From assembly GCA_963708455.1 (NCBI GenBank), contig CAVPSQ010000004.1:1527290-1591289 (forward strand): a DNA stretch of 64,000 nucleotides, given 5' to 3'. This document shows positions 54,492 through 63,715 of this stretch, in pieces. This DNA comes from CAIMUS01 sp963708455 (GTDB lineage Bacteria > Pseudomonadota > Gammaproteobacteria > Competibacterales > Competibacteraceae). Below the pieces are notes generated by a model, which saw only the letters and a list, made by a program, of their open reading frames with translations, did no database searches and had not been told where the DNA came from. How positions within the stretch are numbered: the stretch's first letter is position 1; the number at the start of each line of letters is the position of its first letter. The translations under genes were made by a program, and so were the position numbers.

Positions 54492-55061
54492 TTATCTTGC
54501 GGGTCCACCGTAACCACCGTAAAGGCCAACCCCTCGGGTACCGGCCCCGACGCCGTGAAAACCGGGGCCGGCGCCACCGCCCGCACCGATCCAGTCGATG
54601 AATAAAGCGGTGGCTCCACCGGCTTTGGGCATCTTGCCCTCGATCAACTTGTAGTGGTAGACCAGATCATTCCCCTCGATAACCGGATGACTGATCTCGA
54701 CCACGGTGAGCGTGTTTTCGGCCTTACCACCCTCATAGACCGAAAGCGTGGCGTTGGGCGGGTCATTGGCGAAATTGTCCGGGCCTGCGCCCGCTTTCCA
54801 TTCATCCAGATACGCCGGCATCGTGAGATGCCCGGCGACACGCACCGGCCGATCCGAGAAATACAGCGTCTGCTTGCCGACATTGACCAGCCGCAAGGTC
54901 TTGTCGTCGGCTTTCAGATCGTCCGCCGTCTGCACGAACATGAGCTGGACCTTTTCCTTGGCCTTCTCCTCCTTGGTCTCTGCCAAAGACAGACTGGAGG
55001 TCAAGGGTGCAGCCGCTGCTATCAACACCGCGGCGGCGATGAACTTACGTCTGGTCGTCAT
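54492..55061 (-). CDS. Secreted protein of unknown function
   Basis: A 189-residue protein with a signal peptide (KFIAAAVLIAAAAPLTSSLS) that has a twin-arginine-like start (TTRRKFI). The mature domain is beta-rich: VQLMFVQTADDLKADDKTLR, LYFSDRPVRVAGHLTMPAYL, TLTVVEISHPVIEGNDLVYH. It ends in a Gly-rich tail (GVGAGTRGVGLYGGYGG). I do not recognise a named family. It has GAGAGAGC-type purines before ATG 55061. The IS110 fragment abuts its 3' end, so the tail could be altered. Confidence 0.7.
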   Translation of the reverse strand: MTTRRKFIAAAVLIAAAAPLTSSLSLAETKEEKAKEKVQLMFVQTADDLKADDKTLRLVNVGKQTLYFSDRPVRVAGHLTMPAYLDEWKAGAGPDNFANDPPNATLSVYEGGKAENTLTVVEISHPVIEGNDLVYHYKLIEGKMPKAGGATALFIDWIGAGGGAGPGFHGVGAGTRGVGLYGGYGGPAR

Positions 55062-55124
55062 TTGTGGCTCTCTCTGGTTTGAGGTGAATGAGGAACCCGG
55101 CGGTCACTGAGTCCCGCCGGGCGG

Positions 55125-55325
55125 TTACTGCGTCGAAGCGACCACCCTGGTCACCGCTTCTCCAACCCGTCCGGAGCCACGGCTCGCTAAATGTTCTTGT
55201 AGCAGCAACCGTAGCAGTTCGCGTCCATCCTCCTCCAGATAGGCCTCGACTTCACTCTGTGTCTCCGCGGACAACGCCTTACCTCGTAGATGGTTCGTTA
55301 TCTCGATAAACTTCTCATAGGCTGA
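55125..55325 (-). pseudogene. Fragment of an ISKra4-like transposase
   Basis: An open stretch on the minus strand reads CHSAYEKFIEITNHLRGKAL, then AYLEEDGRELLRLLLQEHLA and ends GEAVTRVVASTQ. The GRELLRxLLQxHL block is typical of the N-terminal part of ISKra4-family transposases. No start codon or catalytic region is present. Confidence 0.6.
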
Positions 55326-55346
55326 ATGACACGGCTGGCATAGTAC

Positions 55347-55406
55347 AGGACCTCTCGTTGCAGAAGGAGGGTGAATAAGATTCTTATTTACCCCTTGAGA
55401 GGTCCT
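55347..55406. repeat. Nested palindrome, 60 bases
   Basis: The outer arms AGGACCTCTC / GAGAGGTCCT enclose an inner palindrome AATAAGATTCTTATT and are followed by TTTT. It could be a terminator, or a mini-element next to the ISKra4 scrap. Confidence 0.75.
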
Positions 55407-55617
55407 TTTTCAAATCCTACACGCTATAACGTATTGATTTTTGGCAACCCTGCGTCGTAGAAAAAGAGCCGCACCCGTCGCTATTGATACAGATTACAAA
55501 ATAACTCATTGAATCAAGCACTTGATAATGTTTTCGGTCTCCTTACGGTTCGTTGGACGCGCGAGTCAGGCTGTCAGGAGATTAGTGCCTGCCTCACGCA
55601 AGGGCGACTCAGGCCGG

Positions 55618-57121
55618 CTACAACGCCTCTTTCACCTGCGGGATTTTCCAGGTGCCGTCCAGCAACGAAGGCGGTGTCTCCTTCGGCCAGTACAACCGCA
55701 ACATCAGCACGAACGGGCCTGCCGGTGCCGGCAGCCAGTTCGCTTCCTTGTCCTTGCCGGGGGACTTGTGCTGGATGTACAGATCAATTGATCCGTCCGC
55801 ATTGGTTTTGAACGTATTGCGCTGGCTCAGCGTGTAACGATTGAGCGGGTTCTCCACGAAGAAGTAGTCCGCGTCGTACATCGTGAGCGACCAGAACCCG
55901 TCGACTGGCGGCATGTCACCCTTATTGAAATGCATGACGTACTTGTGCTCGCCACTGTACTTCTTGAGGATGTCCGGCCCCTCCGACGTCGGATAGACGG
56001 CATCCTGCGGCCGGTTGGCGCCGAGGCCGATGGCGGTGATCAGCGCCCGTTGCCGGTAATTCGTCCCATAGAGGCCGGTCTTCGTGGTGAACAGCCAGCC
56101 GTGCTCGAGCTTGAGGTCACCTGCAAGGATGCCCTCCTTCAGCCAGTCCATGATTTTGTCCTGGGCGGGTTTTGGTGCGGCGGCAAGGCCCTTGGCGACC
56201 GCAGGATCGAGTTTTGCCACGTCGAAATCCTGCCCGAGGACGATTCCGATCTTGGCCAGCTTCGCTACCATCGGCGCATCATCGGGTGCCGGGGGATTGG
56301 TCTTCAGCAGTTCGGTGAACAGTTTGAAATAGGAGGCGGCATCCAGGGCGTTGACCTGTTCCCGGACCGCCGTCTTCATGTCGATGCGAGGATCGACCTT
56401 GCCGGCCGGCGGGGTGTACGGCTTCCCGTAGGCGGAAAGCGGCACCGCCGACACCTGATCCTGCAGGGCATGCACCGCCTCGGTAATCTTCGGGCGTACC
56501 CGTGCAGTAGATGCGGCCCAGGACCCAGACCATCCCGGTCGGGGATTTGTATTCGGTGACGCCGGTCGGCAGGGGTCCCGACCAGCCCGGTCCGGTGATT
56601 GCGTACTGCTGCGCTCCGGTCCCCGTCGTGCGCTTGCCCGGATCCTGGAACACATTAGTCCAGCCGTCGAGCATTGGGAACAGGTAATAGCGTCCCTTCA
56701 TGTCCGGGATGCTCACGATCCAGGGTTCTTTGGAAACGTCGAGCCAGGTAGTCGTGTAAAGGGTGTCCGCATTCGGCGCGGTGACAGCCTTGAAGGAGGC
56801 GTTCGGATACTCGCGCATCCTCACGAACTGGCCCATCGGCGCGCGCGTACCTTCCGGACGCACGGCATTCGTCAAAACGCGCCGGGTCATTTCCATCGTG
56901 ATCAGCGGATAGGCGTAGATGTAGGCGTTGATGGCGGTCTCCCGTGCCTCCAACTCCTTGGCGACTGCTTCGACGGCCTCGACGTCGGCCATCACCTTGT
57001 CTTTTACATCGGTAGCCGCTTTTTCCGCCGCTGCAGTCGAATCGGCCGCCTGGACGCTGCCGAAAACGAAACAGGCCAGGACCGTAAAGGCCAGGCCATA
57101 CTGCTGGATGACTCTTCTCAT
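55618..57121 (-). pseudogene. DUF1254/DUF1214 protein with one frameshift
   Basis: Two overlapping frames (57121-about 56500 and about 56510-55618) together give one secreted protein of about 500 residues. The first piece has a signal peptide (GLAFTVLACFVFGSVQAA) and the DUF1254 blocks TAINAYIYAYPLITMEMTRR, APNADTLYTTTWLDVSKEPW and MVWVLGRIYCTGTPEDY. The second has the DUF1214 blocks VPLSAYGKPYTPPAG, FWSLTMYDADYFFVENPLNR and SLLDGTWKIP. The shift is one extra C near 56496 (GATTACC). Both parts look freshly conserved, so this is a recent mutation or a sequencing error. Family function is unknown. Confidence 0.88.
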
Positions 57122-57136
57122 CGCTAGTTCTCCGGG

Positions 57137-58009
57137 TTAAAAGTAATAGCCGATCCGCACTTCAAGTTGCCATTGATAGGGCTGGAAATCTTGGGCATGA
57201 AAGAGCTGTCGGGAAAACTCGAGTGACCCGACGAAGTGATCGATTTTCTTACCGACCATTACATCGAAGGGGACAAACCATTTCCCCTGGTTGCCATAGT
57301 TTTTGATGATGCTTTCGCTCGAATAGGTAGTCAGGAACCAGTCATTCGGTAGAACGACGTGGAGTTGCGGCTGAAGGTTCAACTGATTGATGTCCGCCCG
57401 TCCTTTGTTTTCGTTGCGGCTGGCAACGCTGTTGAGATAAATCACCTGCAACAGAAAAGAACTTCCCGGACTGAGTTGCGGCAAATTGAAACCCGCGCCG
57501 ACGACGGGTCCGACTTGGTACTTGCCATCTCCAGCCTCGTTTAAACTGCCGGTCGGCCACACGGCTCGGATGCCCACTTCATAGCCGATGCCTGCGGTCA
57601 GCGACGGAGAGAGGATCGCCGCCTCGGTCAAGAGATCGCCCTGCCCGAACCGGCTGTGACCTTCGGGGTTAAAGGGGCTGGTCACATCGTTGGAATAAAC
57701 AAGCGGCTGATCCAGTCGCCCGTAGAGTTTCCAGCCGTCGCCTAAGCCGCTCCACAGGTCGGTGCGCAGCGTGGTCACCCATTTCTCCGGCTGCAAGCCG
57801 TTGGCGTCCGGGAGTCGCTCGTACCGCTCGCGTAGGTCCAGGCGACCCACCGTCCGGGTGGAGTCATCGATGGTGCCGGGAACCGGCTTATCGCGGCCGG
57901 ATTCGGTAGATGCAGGCTCGTCGGCCAGAATGCCTACCGACGCGAACAACATACCGGCGACAGCCAGCCCAGGCTTGGCAAGTCTGAATACCTGGTACCA
58001 ATGGTTCAT
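57137..58009 (-). CDS. Outer-membrane beta-barrel protein
   Basis: A 290-residue protein with a signal peptide (GLAVAGMLFASVGILA), alternating amphipathic strands (WKLYGRLDQPLVYSNDV, LLTEAAILSPSLTAGIGYEV, SFLLQVIYLNSVASR) and a terminal aromatic (VRIGYYF). The C-terminal Phe and strand pattern are typical of outer-membrane barrels. It resembles MetA/phenol-pathway-type transporters, but that is loose. It ends 16 bases upstream of the DUF1254 start on the same strand, so the two are probably one operon. Confidence 0.78.
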   Translation of the reverse strand: MNHWYQVFRLAKPGLAVAGMLFASVGILADEPASTESGRDKPVPGTIDDSTRTVGRLDLRERYERLPDANGLQPEKWVTTLRTDLWSGLGDGWKLYGRLDQPLVYSNDVTSPFNPEGHSRFGQGDLLTEAAILSPSLTAGIGYEVGIRAVWPTGSLNEAGDGKYQVGPVVGAGFNLPQLSPGSSFLLQVIYLNSVASRNENKGRADINQLNLQPQLHVVLPNDWFLTTYSSESIIKNYGNQGKWFVPFDVMVGKKIDHFVGSLEFSRQLFHAQDFQPYQWQLEVRIGYYF

Positions 58010-58040
58010 CGGTGTCAGCGCTCTCTATGGCCATCGATGG

Positions 58041-58379
58041 CTATTCCGAAAGAGGAATAGCCTTTAACTGCACCAGCAATGCCGGAATAGACTGCTGAAC
58101 AGTGCGCCACAAAATATCCGGGTTAACATCGAAATAGGCGTGTACCAGCCGGTTGCGCATCCCGGTGACTTCTACCCAAGGCACGTTGGGTGCTGCCGCC
58201 CGCCCCTCCGCAGAAACCTTGCTTGCTGCCTCACCGATAATCTCGACAGCGCGTGTCAAGGCAAAGCACAGCATCTCATCGCTATCCAGATCGGCACGGT
58301 AGCACCCTTATATGAAACGCATGGCCGATTCAGCGGCGTCGATCATATGCCGGATGCGCACACTGTCATCAGCGCGCAT
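58041..58379 (-). pseudogene. HepT-type toxin gene with in-frame stop
   Basis: From ATG 58379 the frame reads VRIRHMIDAAESAMRFI, meets TAA (58310-58308), and continues in the same frame as YRADLDSDEMLCFALTRAVE. It runs through EIIGEAASKVS to the HEPN catalytic motif RNRLVHAYFDV (R-x4-H). HepT toxins are HEPN ribonucleases partnered with MntA. Only one base need change to restore it. As written, the N-terminal 23 codons are cut off from the active site. Confidence 0.85.
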
Positions 58380-58671
58380 ACTGCACCTCCGCCGTGCGCA
58401 CCACCTCGTCACGGAAGTAGCGGGAAAGGTCTTGCGCGGTACGTAAATCGGCTTTCTTTCCACCTAGCATTTCCGCAAGTTTCAGTTCCATCCTGACCAT
58501 ATCCAGCAAGCTGGGGATATGTTCCGGGTCGAATTCCACTAGTAGATCGATATCGCTATCGGGTCGGGCGGTACCTTTCAGGTGCGAGCCAAACAGAGCC
58601 AGACGGCGGATATGATGACGCTCGCAAAACTGGGCGAGCATCGTTTCATCAAGCGGCAATACTGGATTCAT
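58369..58671 (-). CDS. MntA-type nucleotidyltransferase antitoxin
   Basis: A 100-residue minimal nucleotidyltransferase. LALFGSHLKGTARPDSDIDL is the G-S-x10-D-x-D motif, followed by MVRMELKLAEMLGGKKADLR. In MntA-HepT pairs this enzyme silences HepT by adding AMP to the toxin. ATG 58671 has GAGGGAG upstream; the longer frame to 58728 lacks support. It overlaps the hepT start by 11 bases. Since hepT has a nonsense codon, the antitoxin may be an orphan. Confidence 0.85.
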   Translation of the reverse strand: MNPVLPLDETMLAQFCERHHIRRLALFGSHLKGTARPDSDIDLLVEFDPEHIPSLLDMVRMELKLAEMLGGKKADLRTAQDLSRYFRDEVVRTAEVQYAR

Positions 58672-58734
58672 GACGGCTCCCTCTCGAAGAAGCGGGGCAC
58701 ACTGCCCCGCTTCCCACCCAAACATCACTCAAGA

Positions 58735-59381
58735 CTAAGGCGCCGGCACGACCTGGTAGTAGACGCCGTTGGCGCCATAGACCGGCTTGATCCACGCACT
58801 GCCGCACTGGTAGTAAATGCCCGCGCCACCGGGTGAGTAGCAGCCGGCAGGCAGCGTCGCGTAGGTCGCCCCCATCGCATACTCGGCGCTGGCCGCGCCG
58901 ACTGCCGCGCCGGCGGCCATGCCCACTGCCGCGCCCGCCGCCGCCGCGCCCGCCGTCGACCAGCCGCCGCAGTTATAGCACCCTGAGCCGCCGTAGTAGT
59001 TGACGGTGGCGGGCGGATAGTACGGATGGTAGCCCCCGCCGTAGTAGGGGCTGGTGTGGTACGTGCCGCCGGAGGCGCTGTTCCAACTCGTGCCTTCGCC
59101 GTAGGTATGCGTGGCGCTGCCGCCGTAAGGATTGGTGAAGCTCGTCTGCCCCGACCCTTCCTCGTGCGTCGCGGTATCGCCGTAGCGGCCGGTCGCCGTC
59201 GTGCCCTGTCCATAGGTGTGGGTCTCGCTGCCACCCCAGGCGTCGGTCCGGGTCGTGGACCCCGACCCATAGTCGTGCGAGGTATCTCCTCCCCAGCGGT
59301 TGGCGTGCGACCAGGCTAAGCCGGCCCCGGCAAGGACACCGTGATAATCAGACCTGCCAGCGTAATAACGATTCTGTTCAT
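58735..59381 (-). pseudogene. Frameshifted copy of the Gly/Ser/Tyr-rich secreted protein
   Basis: From ATG 59381 the signal peptide (IVITLAGLIITVSLPGPA) matches the gene at 49799-50440, then hits TAG because of a base loss. The remaining sequence is nearly identical to that gene in another frame and ends AGCYSPGGAGIYYQCGSAWI to 58735. The length (647 bases) is not a multiple of three, which confirms the shift. Confidence 0.9.
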
Positions 59382-59391
59382 GGATGGCTCC

Positions 59392-59772
59392 TTACTTCGA
59401 TTTGGGAGGCGGCGGTTCGGACGGCTTGTCCTGCGCCGCAGGCGGCTTCGACCCCGACGGAGGCGTCGCCGGATGCTTGAATTCAATGCGTTTGGCCGCG
59501 CTGGCTTTCGACGACGCGAACGCCGCCGCCGCCGCCGCCGGCGGATTGAGTTTCCAATTGGAAAGCTCCACCTGGTGGCGCAGCCGCAGTTTATCGGCGC
59601 GATACACCGCCCGCATCAGCCGCGGTAATTTGTCCTCGGCGCCGATCCAGAGTTGCACGAACACGTGGTTGTCGGCATACGCCACCATGTCCGTCACCGT
59701 GCCGCCGATTACCTTGGAGATGCCGGGCCGTCACCGGCCGTGATCACCCGCAGCTTGTTCGGCCGCTCCATG
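59392..59772 (-). pseudogene. Truncated copy of the DUF2092 gene
   Basis: The last 100 codons (AYADNHVFVQLWIGAEDKL to PKSK) match the gene at 50451-51338. At about 59718 the sequence skips some 220 bases of the original and resumes with the ATGCCGGGCCGTCACCGGCC block, then ends at the GGCCGCTCCATG boundary. The N-terminal half is missing. It lies next to the pseudogene copy of its neighbour, as in the parent unit. Confidence 0.88.
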
Positions 59773-59783
59773 TCATGCGGGCC

Positions 59784-59937
59784 TCAGCGATCCCGCTGCT
59801 TCGCTAGCGCTCCCATCATCACCTTGATCGCCTCCGGCGTCGCGCTCGACTCGCCGAGGTCGAACACGATCTTCCCCAATTTGCCGGTGAAGGCGAACGG
59901 CCCTGGTAGTCCGAGTCTTCCACGGGCGTCAGCTTCG
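59784..59937 (-). pseudogene. Second fragment of an arylsulfatase-like C-terminus
   Basis: It reads LTPVEDSDYQ, then after a base shift GPFAFTGKLGKIVFDLGESS to KQRDR. It is similar in position and sequence to the fragment at 51408-51740, with a different terminal half. The duplicated block therefore includes this third gene. It abuts the HupE stop. Confidence 0.6.
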
Positions 59938-59940
59938 GCC

Positions 59941-60531
59941 TCAGCCTCTTCGTACGACCCAACCCAATAGCAGCAAGCCGCTGGCGGCGATCCAGCTTCC
60001 GGCAACCCGCACGGCGATCCGTGCCCACGCTGCTCGCACTGCGGTCACCTGCCCCGCCAACAACGCGACGAGCACGAACAACGCCACACCCGTTCCCACC
60101 ACGGTCAGGCCAATCGAACTTTGCCGGCCCAGTTCAAATCCGCTCAAACTGCCATGCAGCAAGCCAAGCAAAACCGCACCGCCGACCACCATCCACAAGC
60201 GCAGCGGACGATCCACCGCGACCAAGGTCCCGAACGCAATCGTCACGACGGCGGTCAGCGCGGGCGGCGTCAACGGGATGTGCCAGAAAATGCCGGCAGC
60301 CGCGCCGACCAGCCAGGCCGCCGGCAAGACAAACAACACGGCGCGCCCAAATTGTGGCCCGCGCAGTCCGGCCAGCAGCGCGAGCGCGATCACCGGCAAC
60401 AAATCCTCCGGCGTCACGAACAGATGCGTCAAACCGTCGTAGAACGGGCCGAAGCCAGTGTTCATCAGGTGCGCGTGCGCCGAAGGCGCCGCACAGAACA
60501 GTGCCAGCAGCAGGCCAAGCCTTCGTTTCAT
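59941..60531 (-). CDS. HupE/UreJ-like membrane protein
   Basis: A 196-residue protein with a signal-like start (RRLGLLLALFCAAPSAHAHL) and about six helices. NTGFGPFYDGLTHLFVTPED is the conserved HupE/UreJ region with His residues that may bind nickel or cobalt; LLHGSLSGFELGR follows. Relatives support hydrogenase or urease metal supply or are uncharacterised. ATG 60531 overlaps the end of the upstream HupE fragment by 4 bases. No hydrogenase or urease gene is in the window. Confidence 0.75.
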   Translation of the reverse strand: MKRRLGLLLALFCAAPSAHAHLMNTGFGPFYDGLTHLFVTPEDLLPVIALALLAGLRGPQFGRAVLFVLPAAWLVGAAAGIFWHIPLTPPALTAVVTIAFGTLVAVDRPLRLWMVVGGAVLLGLLHGSLSGFELGRQSSIGLTVVGTGVALFVLVALLAGQVTAVRAAWARIAVRVAGSWIAASGLLLLGWVVRRG

Positions 60532-60899
60532 GCCAGCGCTCTCCACAGAAACACGCCGCCGCCCGCCATCACTGCCGTTCCCGCCACGCGCAACGCGAGA
60601 CGTCCGCGCGGCCAGCGATGGATCGTGCCGATGCCGATGCCGACGGCGTGCAGCGTGCCCGTCGCCATCACGAAGCCGATGCTGTAAAGCAAAGCATTCG
60701 CGCCATCGGGCAATTCCGTGCCGTGCGCGTGGCCGTGAAAAATCGCGAAGAACGCCACGAGCATTGCCGCCGCCCAGAGATTGGGCTTCGCCTCGCGCAG
60801 CACCATGAACCCGAGCGCGATGGCCGAGAGCGCGATACAAACCTCGATGCCTGGCAGTTTCACGCCCATCAAGCCCAACATCCCGCCAAACGCCATCAC
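60528..60899 (-). pseudogene. C-terminal fragment of a HupE/UreJ protein
   Basis: About 120 codons (VMAFGGMLGLMGVKLPGIEV, then AIFHGHAHGTELPDGANALL and TLHAVGIGIGTIHRWPRG) match the C-terminal two-thirds of HupE. The signal peptide and first helices are missing. The frame upstream belongs to shadow sequence, and an unrelated secreted-protein fragment abuts it at 60896. A deletion joined the two. Confidence 0.8.
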
Positions 60900-61114
60900 G
60901 GTCCGACGTTGAAGTTGACGTTGTCCTGGAACGGCACGCTGATCAGGTTGCCGACCGGGTTCTGGGCCAGCTTGGCCAACTCCTCGGCGCTGAGGGCCGC
61001 GTTCGCGCCGCTGGGGCAGGTGAGGGCCAAGGCCAGGCTGGCTGCCTGGACCAAGATGCTGCATGCACGGCCGCGAGCCGGAGCGAATGGCGGTAGGGCT
61101 GCTGGATGGGGCAT
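60896..61114 (-). pseudogene. N-terminal fragment of a secreted transporter-like protein
   Basis: A 72-codon piece with a signal peptide (SILVQAASLALALTCPSGAN) and AEELAKLAQNPVGNLISVPF, then QDNVNFNVGP and a stop at the junction with the HupE fragment. The KLAQNPVGNLISVPFQ start is typical of a family of secreted beta-barrel-like proteins of 250-plus residues. Only the first quarter remains. Confidence 0.65.
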
Positions 61115-61148
61115 GAGTGGTCTGCTCCTGGGGCGACGGTTCAGCGGC

Positions 61149-61831
61149 TCAGGCCCCGGCGGCATGGATCGCCGGGACTATGGTGTGGACGATGAGGTTG
61201 GTGGTTCCGGTGACCATGAATTGCATGCCGATGGCCGCCACCAGGAGGCCCAGGATGCGGGTGACGATGCCGAGCCCAATGTCCCCAAGGATGCGGCGCA
61301 GGAAGGGCCCGGAGAGCAGGATGACGAAGGTCAGGGCGGAGACCCCGGCGATCACCAGCATCATCCCCAGGGACAGGGAGGTGCTGGCGGCGTGTTTGGC
61401 CTCGCTGGAGTACAGCATCAGGTTGGCGATGACCCCAGGGCCGACCAGCAGGGGCAGGGCGAAGGGGATGACGATCTGCCGGTAGGCCGATTCGGCCTCC
61501 CCGATGTTGTTGGCCCCATCGAGTGTCAGGCTGGTTGTGGTCGCGCTGCCGGCTCCGGTGACGATCTGGATGCCGATCAGCAACAGCAGGATGCCGCCGG
61601 CCATGCGGAACGAGTCGAGGGTGACCCCGAAGAAGTCGAGGATGGCCGTGCCGCCGATCAGGAACAGGAGCATGAGCCCCATGACGGTCAGGGACACGAA
61701 CAGGGCCACCCAGCGCGCACCCCGGGGCGCATCTGGGCCGTGTAGCCGATGAACACCGGGAGCATTCCCAGGGGGTTCAATAGGGCGAACAGGGTCGCCG
61801 CGAAGGTACTCAGGATCTTGGATTCGTCCAT
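61149..61831 (-). pseudogene. MarC-family membrane protein, frameshifted
   Basis: ATG 61831 (GAGGA upstream) starts DESKILSTFAATLFALLNPL, then GMLPVFIGYTAQM. Near 61720 the frame breaks, and RWVALFVSLTVMGLMLLFLI, FRMAGGILLLLIGIQIVTGA and IVTRILGLLVAAIGMQFMVT follow in another frame to 61149. The two pieces make a full six-helix MarC/SnatA protein of about 225 residues, a family of uncertain transport role. One base indel separates them. Confidence 0.88.
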
Positions 61832-61885
61832 TCTTGATGTCCTCGCAGGGGCGCCCCCCGCGGTGGCGGGGGGCAACCCATGGGT

Positions 61886-63418
61886 TCAGCGAACAACGGA
61901 CTCGATGTCCGCCGGACGCCAGGTCTTGTTGAACCAAGGTTCGAGCGGTCCGTAGAGCCGCAGAATCATGAACCAGCCCTTGCCCGGAATCGTCTGCACC
62001 CAGTTGCTTTCCTTGCCTTCGGGGGCCGTGGGACCGAACCACACATCCACCGAGCCGTCCGCGTTGACCTGGAGGTCCTTGTTCTGGCTGCTCACGCTCG
62101 GGGCCTTCTGGTCGGTCTGGATCATCGAGCGGGTCTGGTTGTCGTAGACGATAACCGACCAGAAATCCTTGACCGGGACGTTCGGCGGCAGATGCAGCTT
62201 GTAGGTCTTGGCACCCTCGAAGCGGTTGCCCTTCGCGTCCTCGACGGACCAGGGGTACTGCGACCCCTTGCCGACCATCTTCTCCTCCATTGCGGGCGTC
62301 ACGCCGGTGGCAAAGTAGTAGAAGAAGGCCGCGCCATCGAGGTTGGCGACGCCGGGCGAGACCTCGAACTTGTAGCCGCCGAAGAACGGCAGTCGCCACG
62401 TGCTGTCCGGGTAATAGTAGGCGTCCTTGTCCCGGATCTTGAACGCAATGGTGCGTGCGGTCACCGCGCCGATGTTGGCGGCGTCGGCCAGGATCTTCTT
62501 CATGCGCTCATCCGGATTGAAGGGCTTGCCCTTCTGAATGCCGATGGAGGCAAACAGACCAAGCGTGGTCGGATCGCTGCCCTCGCTGGGTTCTTCCTGG
62601 ATCACTTGGTTCAGCAGATCCCAGAACGCATAGTCCCCGGGCGCCACGAAGTTCGCCGGAATGCCTGAGGCATTGACGAACTTCATCGGCGGCGGGTTGG
62701 CGGCGTCGGCCAGGTGGTAGATCCGCAGGTTCTTCTTCACCGAATCGACGCCGGGCCGGGTCGAACCGTCCACGAGGAAGGCGCGGAAGACGAGCCAGTT
62801 GCCAAAGGTGCTCGGCCGGACGACGTGATACCCCGGCGGGATGTCGCCCTTGTATCCGGGCGGCAGCAGGAGGTACTTGCCGCCCTCGCCCTTGTCGGCG
62901 CCGGTGATGCCGACGTCGGCCACCCACTTGTACCAGAAGTCGTCGACCAGCCCCAGCACCTTGGGCGGAATCTCGGCCACCAACGGACCCTTGCTGGTGT
63001 CGACCCAGATGAAGTTGTAGATCGTGTTGTCGTTCGCCGTCAGCTCCACGGTCCTCGGATCGACCAGATCTTCCCAGATCACGTTGGTCTGGTTATCAGG
63101 TCCGAACTTGCGTATTGAATCGCGCATGCCCGCCTGATTGACGATCGGGATGGCCAGCAGGTAGGCCTGCAAGGCGCGCGAACGGTCGAGGTTGTCGTAG
63201 ATCTTCTCCACGGTCTCGGCGGTCGGGTAGCCGTAGTTCAGGTGCAACGTGCCGATCGAGGTTTCGACTTTGTTCGGCGTGGCAACACCCGGTGCGATCG
63301 GGGTCGTCATCTTGTAATTCTCCGCCGCCTGTACGGATACCGTGCCGCCGGTGAAGAGGGCTATGGCGATGGAGCAGGCCATCGCCCCGCTAAAAAGAGG
63401 ACGTTCATTGAGTTTCAC
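61886..63418 (-). CDS. DUF1254/DUF1214 secreted protein
   Basis: An intact 510-residue protein. Signal peptide (MACSIAIALFTGGTVSVQAA), then the DUF1254 part (ALQAYLLAIPIVNQAGMRDS, ELTANDNTIYNFIWVDTSKG, GKYLLLPPGYKGDIPPGYHV) and the DUF1214 part (FWSVIVYDNQTRSMIQTDQK, GSVDVWFGPTAPEGKESNW). It is a paralogue of the frameshifted gene at 55618-57121, but clearly diverged. GTG 63418 has AAAGGA upstream. The biochemical role is unknown; the family is often found among envelope or stress genes, as here. Confidence 0.92.
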   Translation of the reverse strand: MKLNERPLFSGAMACSIAIALFTGGTVSVQAAENYKMTTPIAPGVATPNKVETSIGTLHLNYGYPTAETVEKIYDNLDRSRALQAYLLAIPIVNQAGMRDSIRKFGPDNQTNVIWEDLVDPRTVELTANDNTIYNFIWVDTSKGPLVAEIPPKVLGLVDDFWYKWVADVGITGADKGEGGKYLLLPPGYKGDIPPGYHVVRPSTFGNWLVFRAFLVDGSTRPGVDSVKKNLRIYHLADAANPPPMKFVNASGIPANFVAPGDYAFWDLLNQVIQEEPSEGSDPTTLGLFASIGIQKGKPFNPDERMKKILADAANIGAVTARTIAFKIRDKDAYYYPDSTWRLPFFGGYKFEVSPGVANLDGAAFFYYFATGVTPAMEEKMVGKGSQYPWSVEDAKGNRFEGAKTYKLHLPPNVPVKDFWSVIVYDNQTRSMIQTDQKAPSVSSQNKDLQVNADGSVDVWFGPTAPEGKESNWVQTIPGKGWFMILRLYGPLEPWFNKTWRPADIESVVR

Positions 63419-63595
63419 AGTGTGTTCCTTTCATCGAAATTTAGGTGACGCTTAGGGTCAGCGTCCAGATCGGGTGAAAAAATATGCCTTTCATGGTTGG
63501 CATTTTCCTCTGGCCTCCTATGTGCTTTCGGGTTTCGACTGTGCAGTCGCGGGCCGCACTTGACCGAGCGGCTCGCGAGGACCTCGCGCAACTTG
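63419..63595. other. Intergenic region upstream of the DUF1254 gene
   Basis: No gene. It should hold the DUF1254 promoter on the minus strand; no clear boxes are visible. Confidence 0.4.
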
Positions 63596-63715
63596 TCACT
63601 TCTTCATCAAGAACGCCTCCGGCTCGATGCCCGCCTGTTTGAGAATGGCCCTGAGCGTGCCTTCCGGCATATCGCCGGGATGGTTGGGAATGGTGGTGTC
63701 AAGGATAATCGAATG
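63596..63715 (-). pseudogene. C-terminal fragment of a HicA-type toxin
   Basis: It reads LDTTIPNHPGDMPEGTLRAI, then LKQAGIEPEAFLMKK and a stop at 63596. This is the second half of HicA mRNA-interferase toxins (PNHxGDxxxGTLRxILKxAGI). The N-terminal half with the catalytic His is missing, replaced by the end of the hicB frame. Confidence 0.75.

Larger units (their letters stand above)
55062..55617. other. Intergenic region with IS scraps
   Basis: It holds an ISKra4-like transposase fragment (about 55125-55325) and a nested palindrome (55347-55406). The rest (55407-55617) shows nothing recognisable. Confidence 0.6.
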
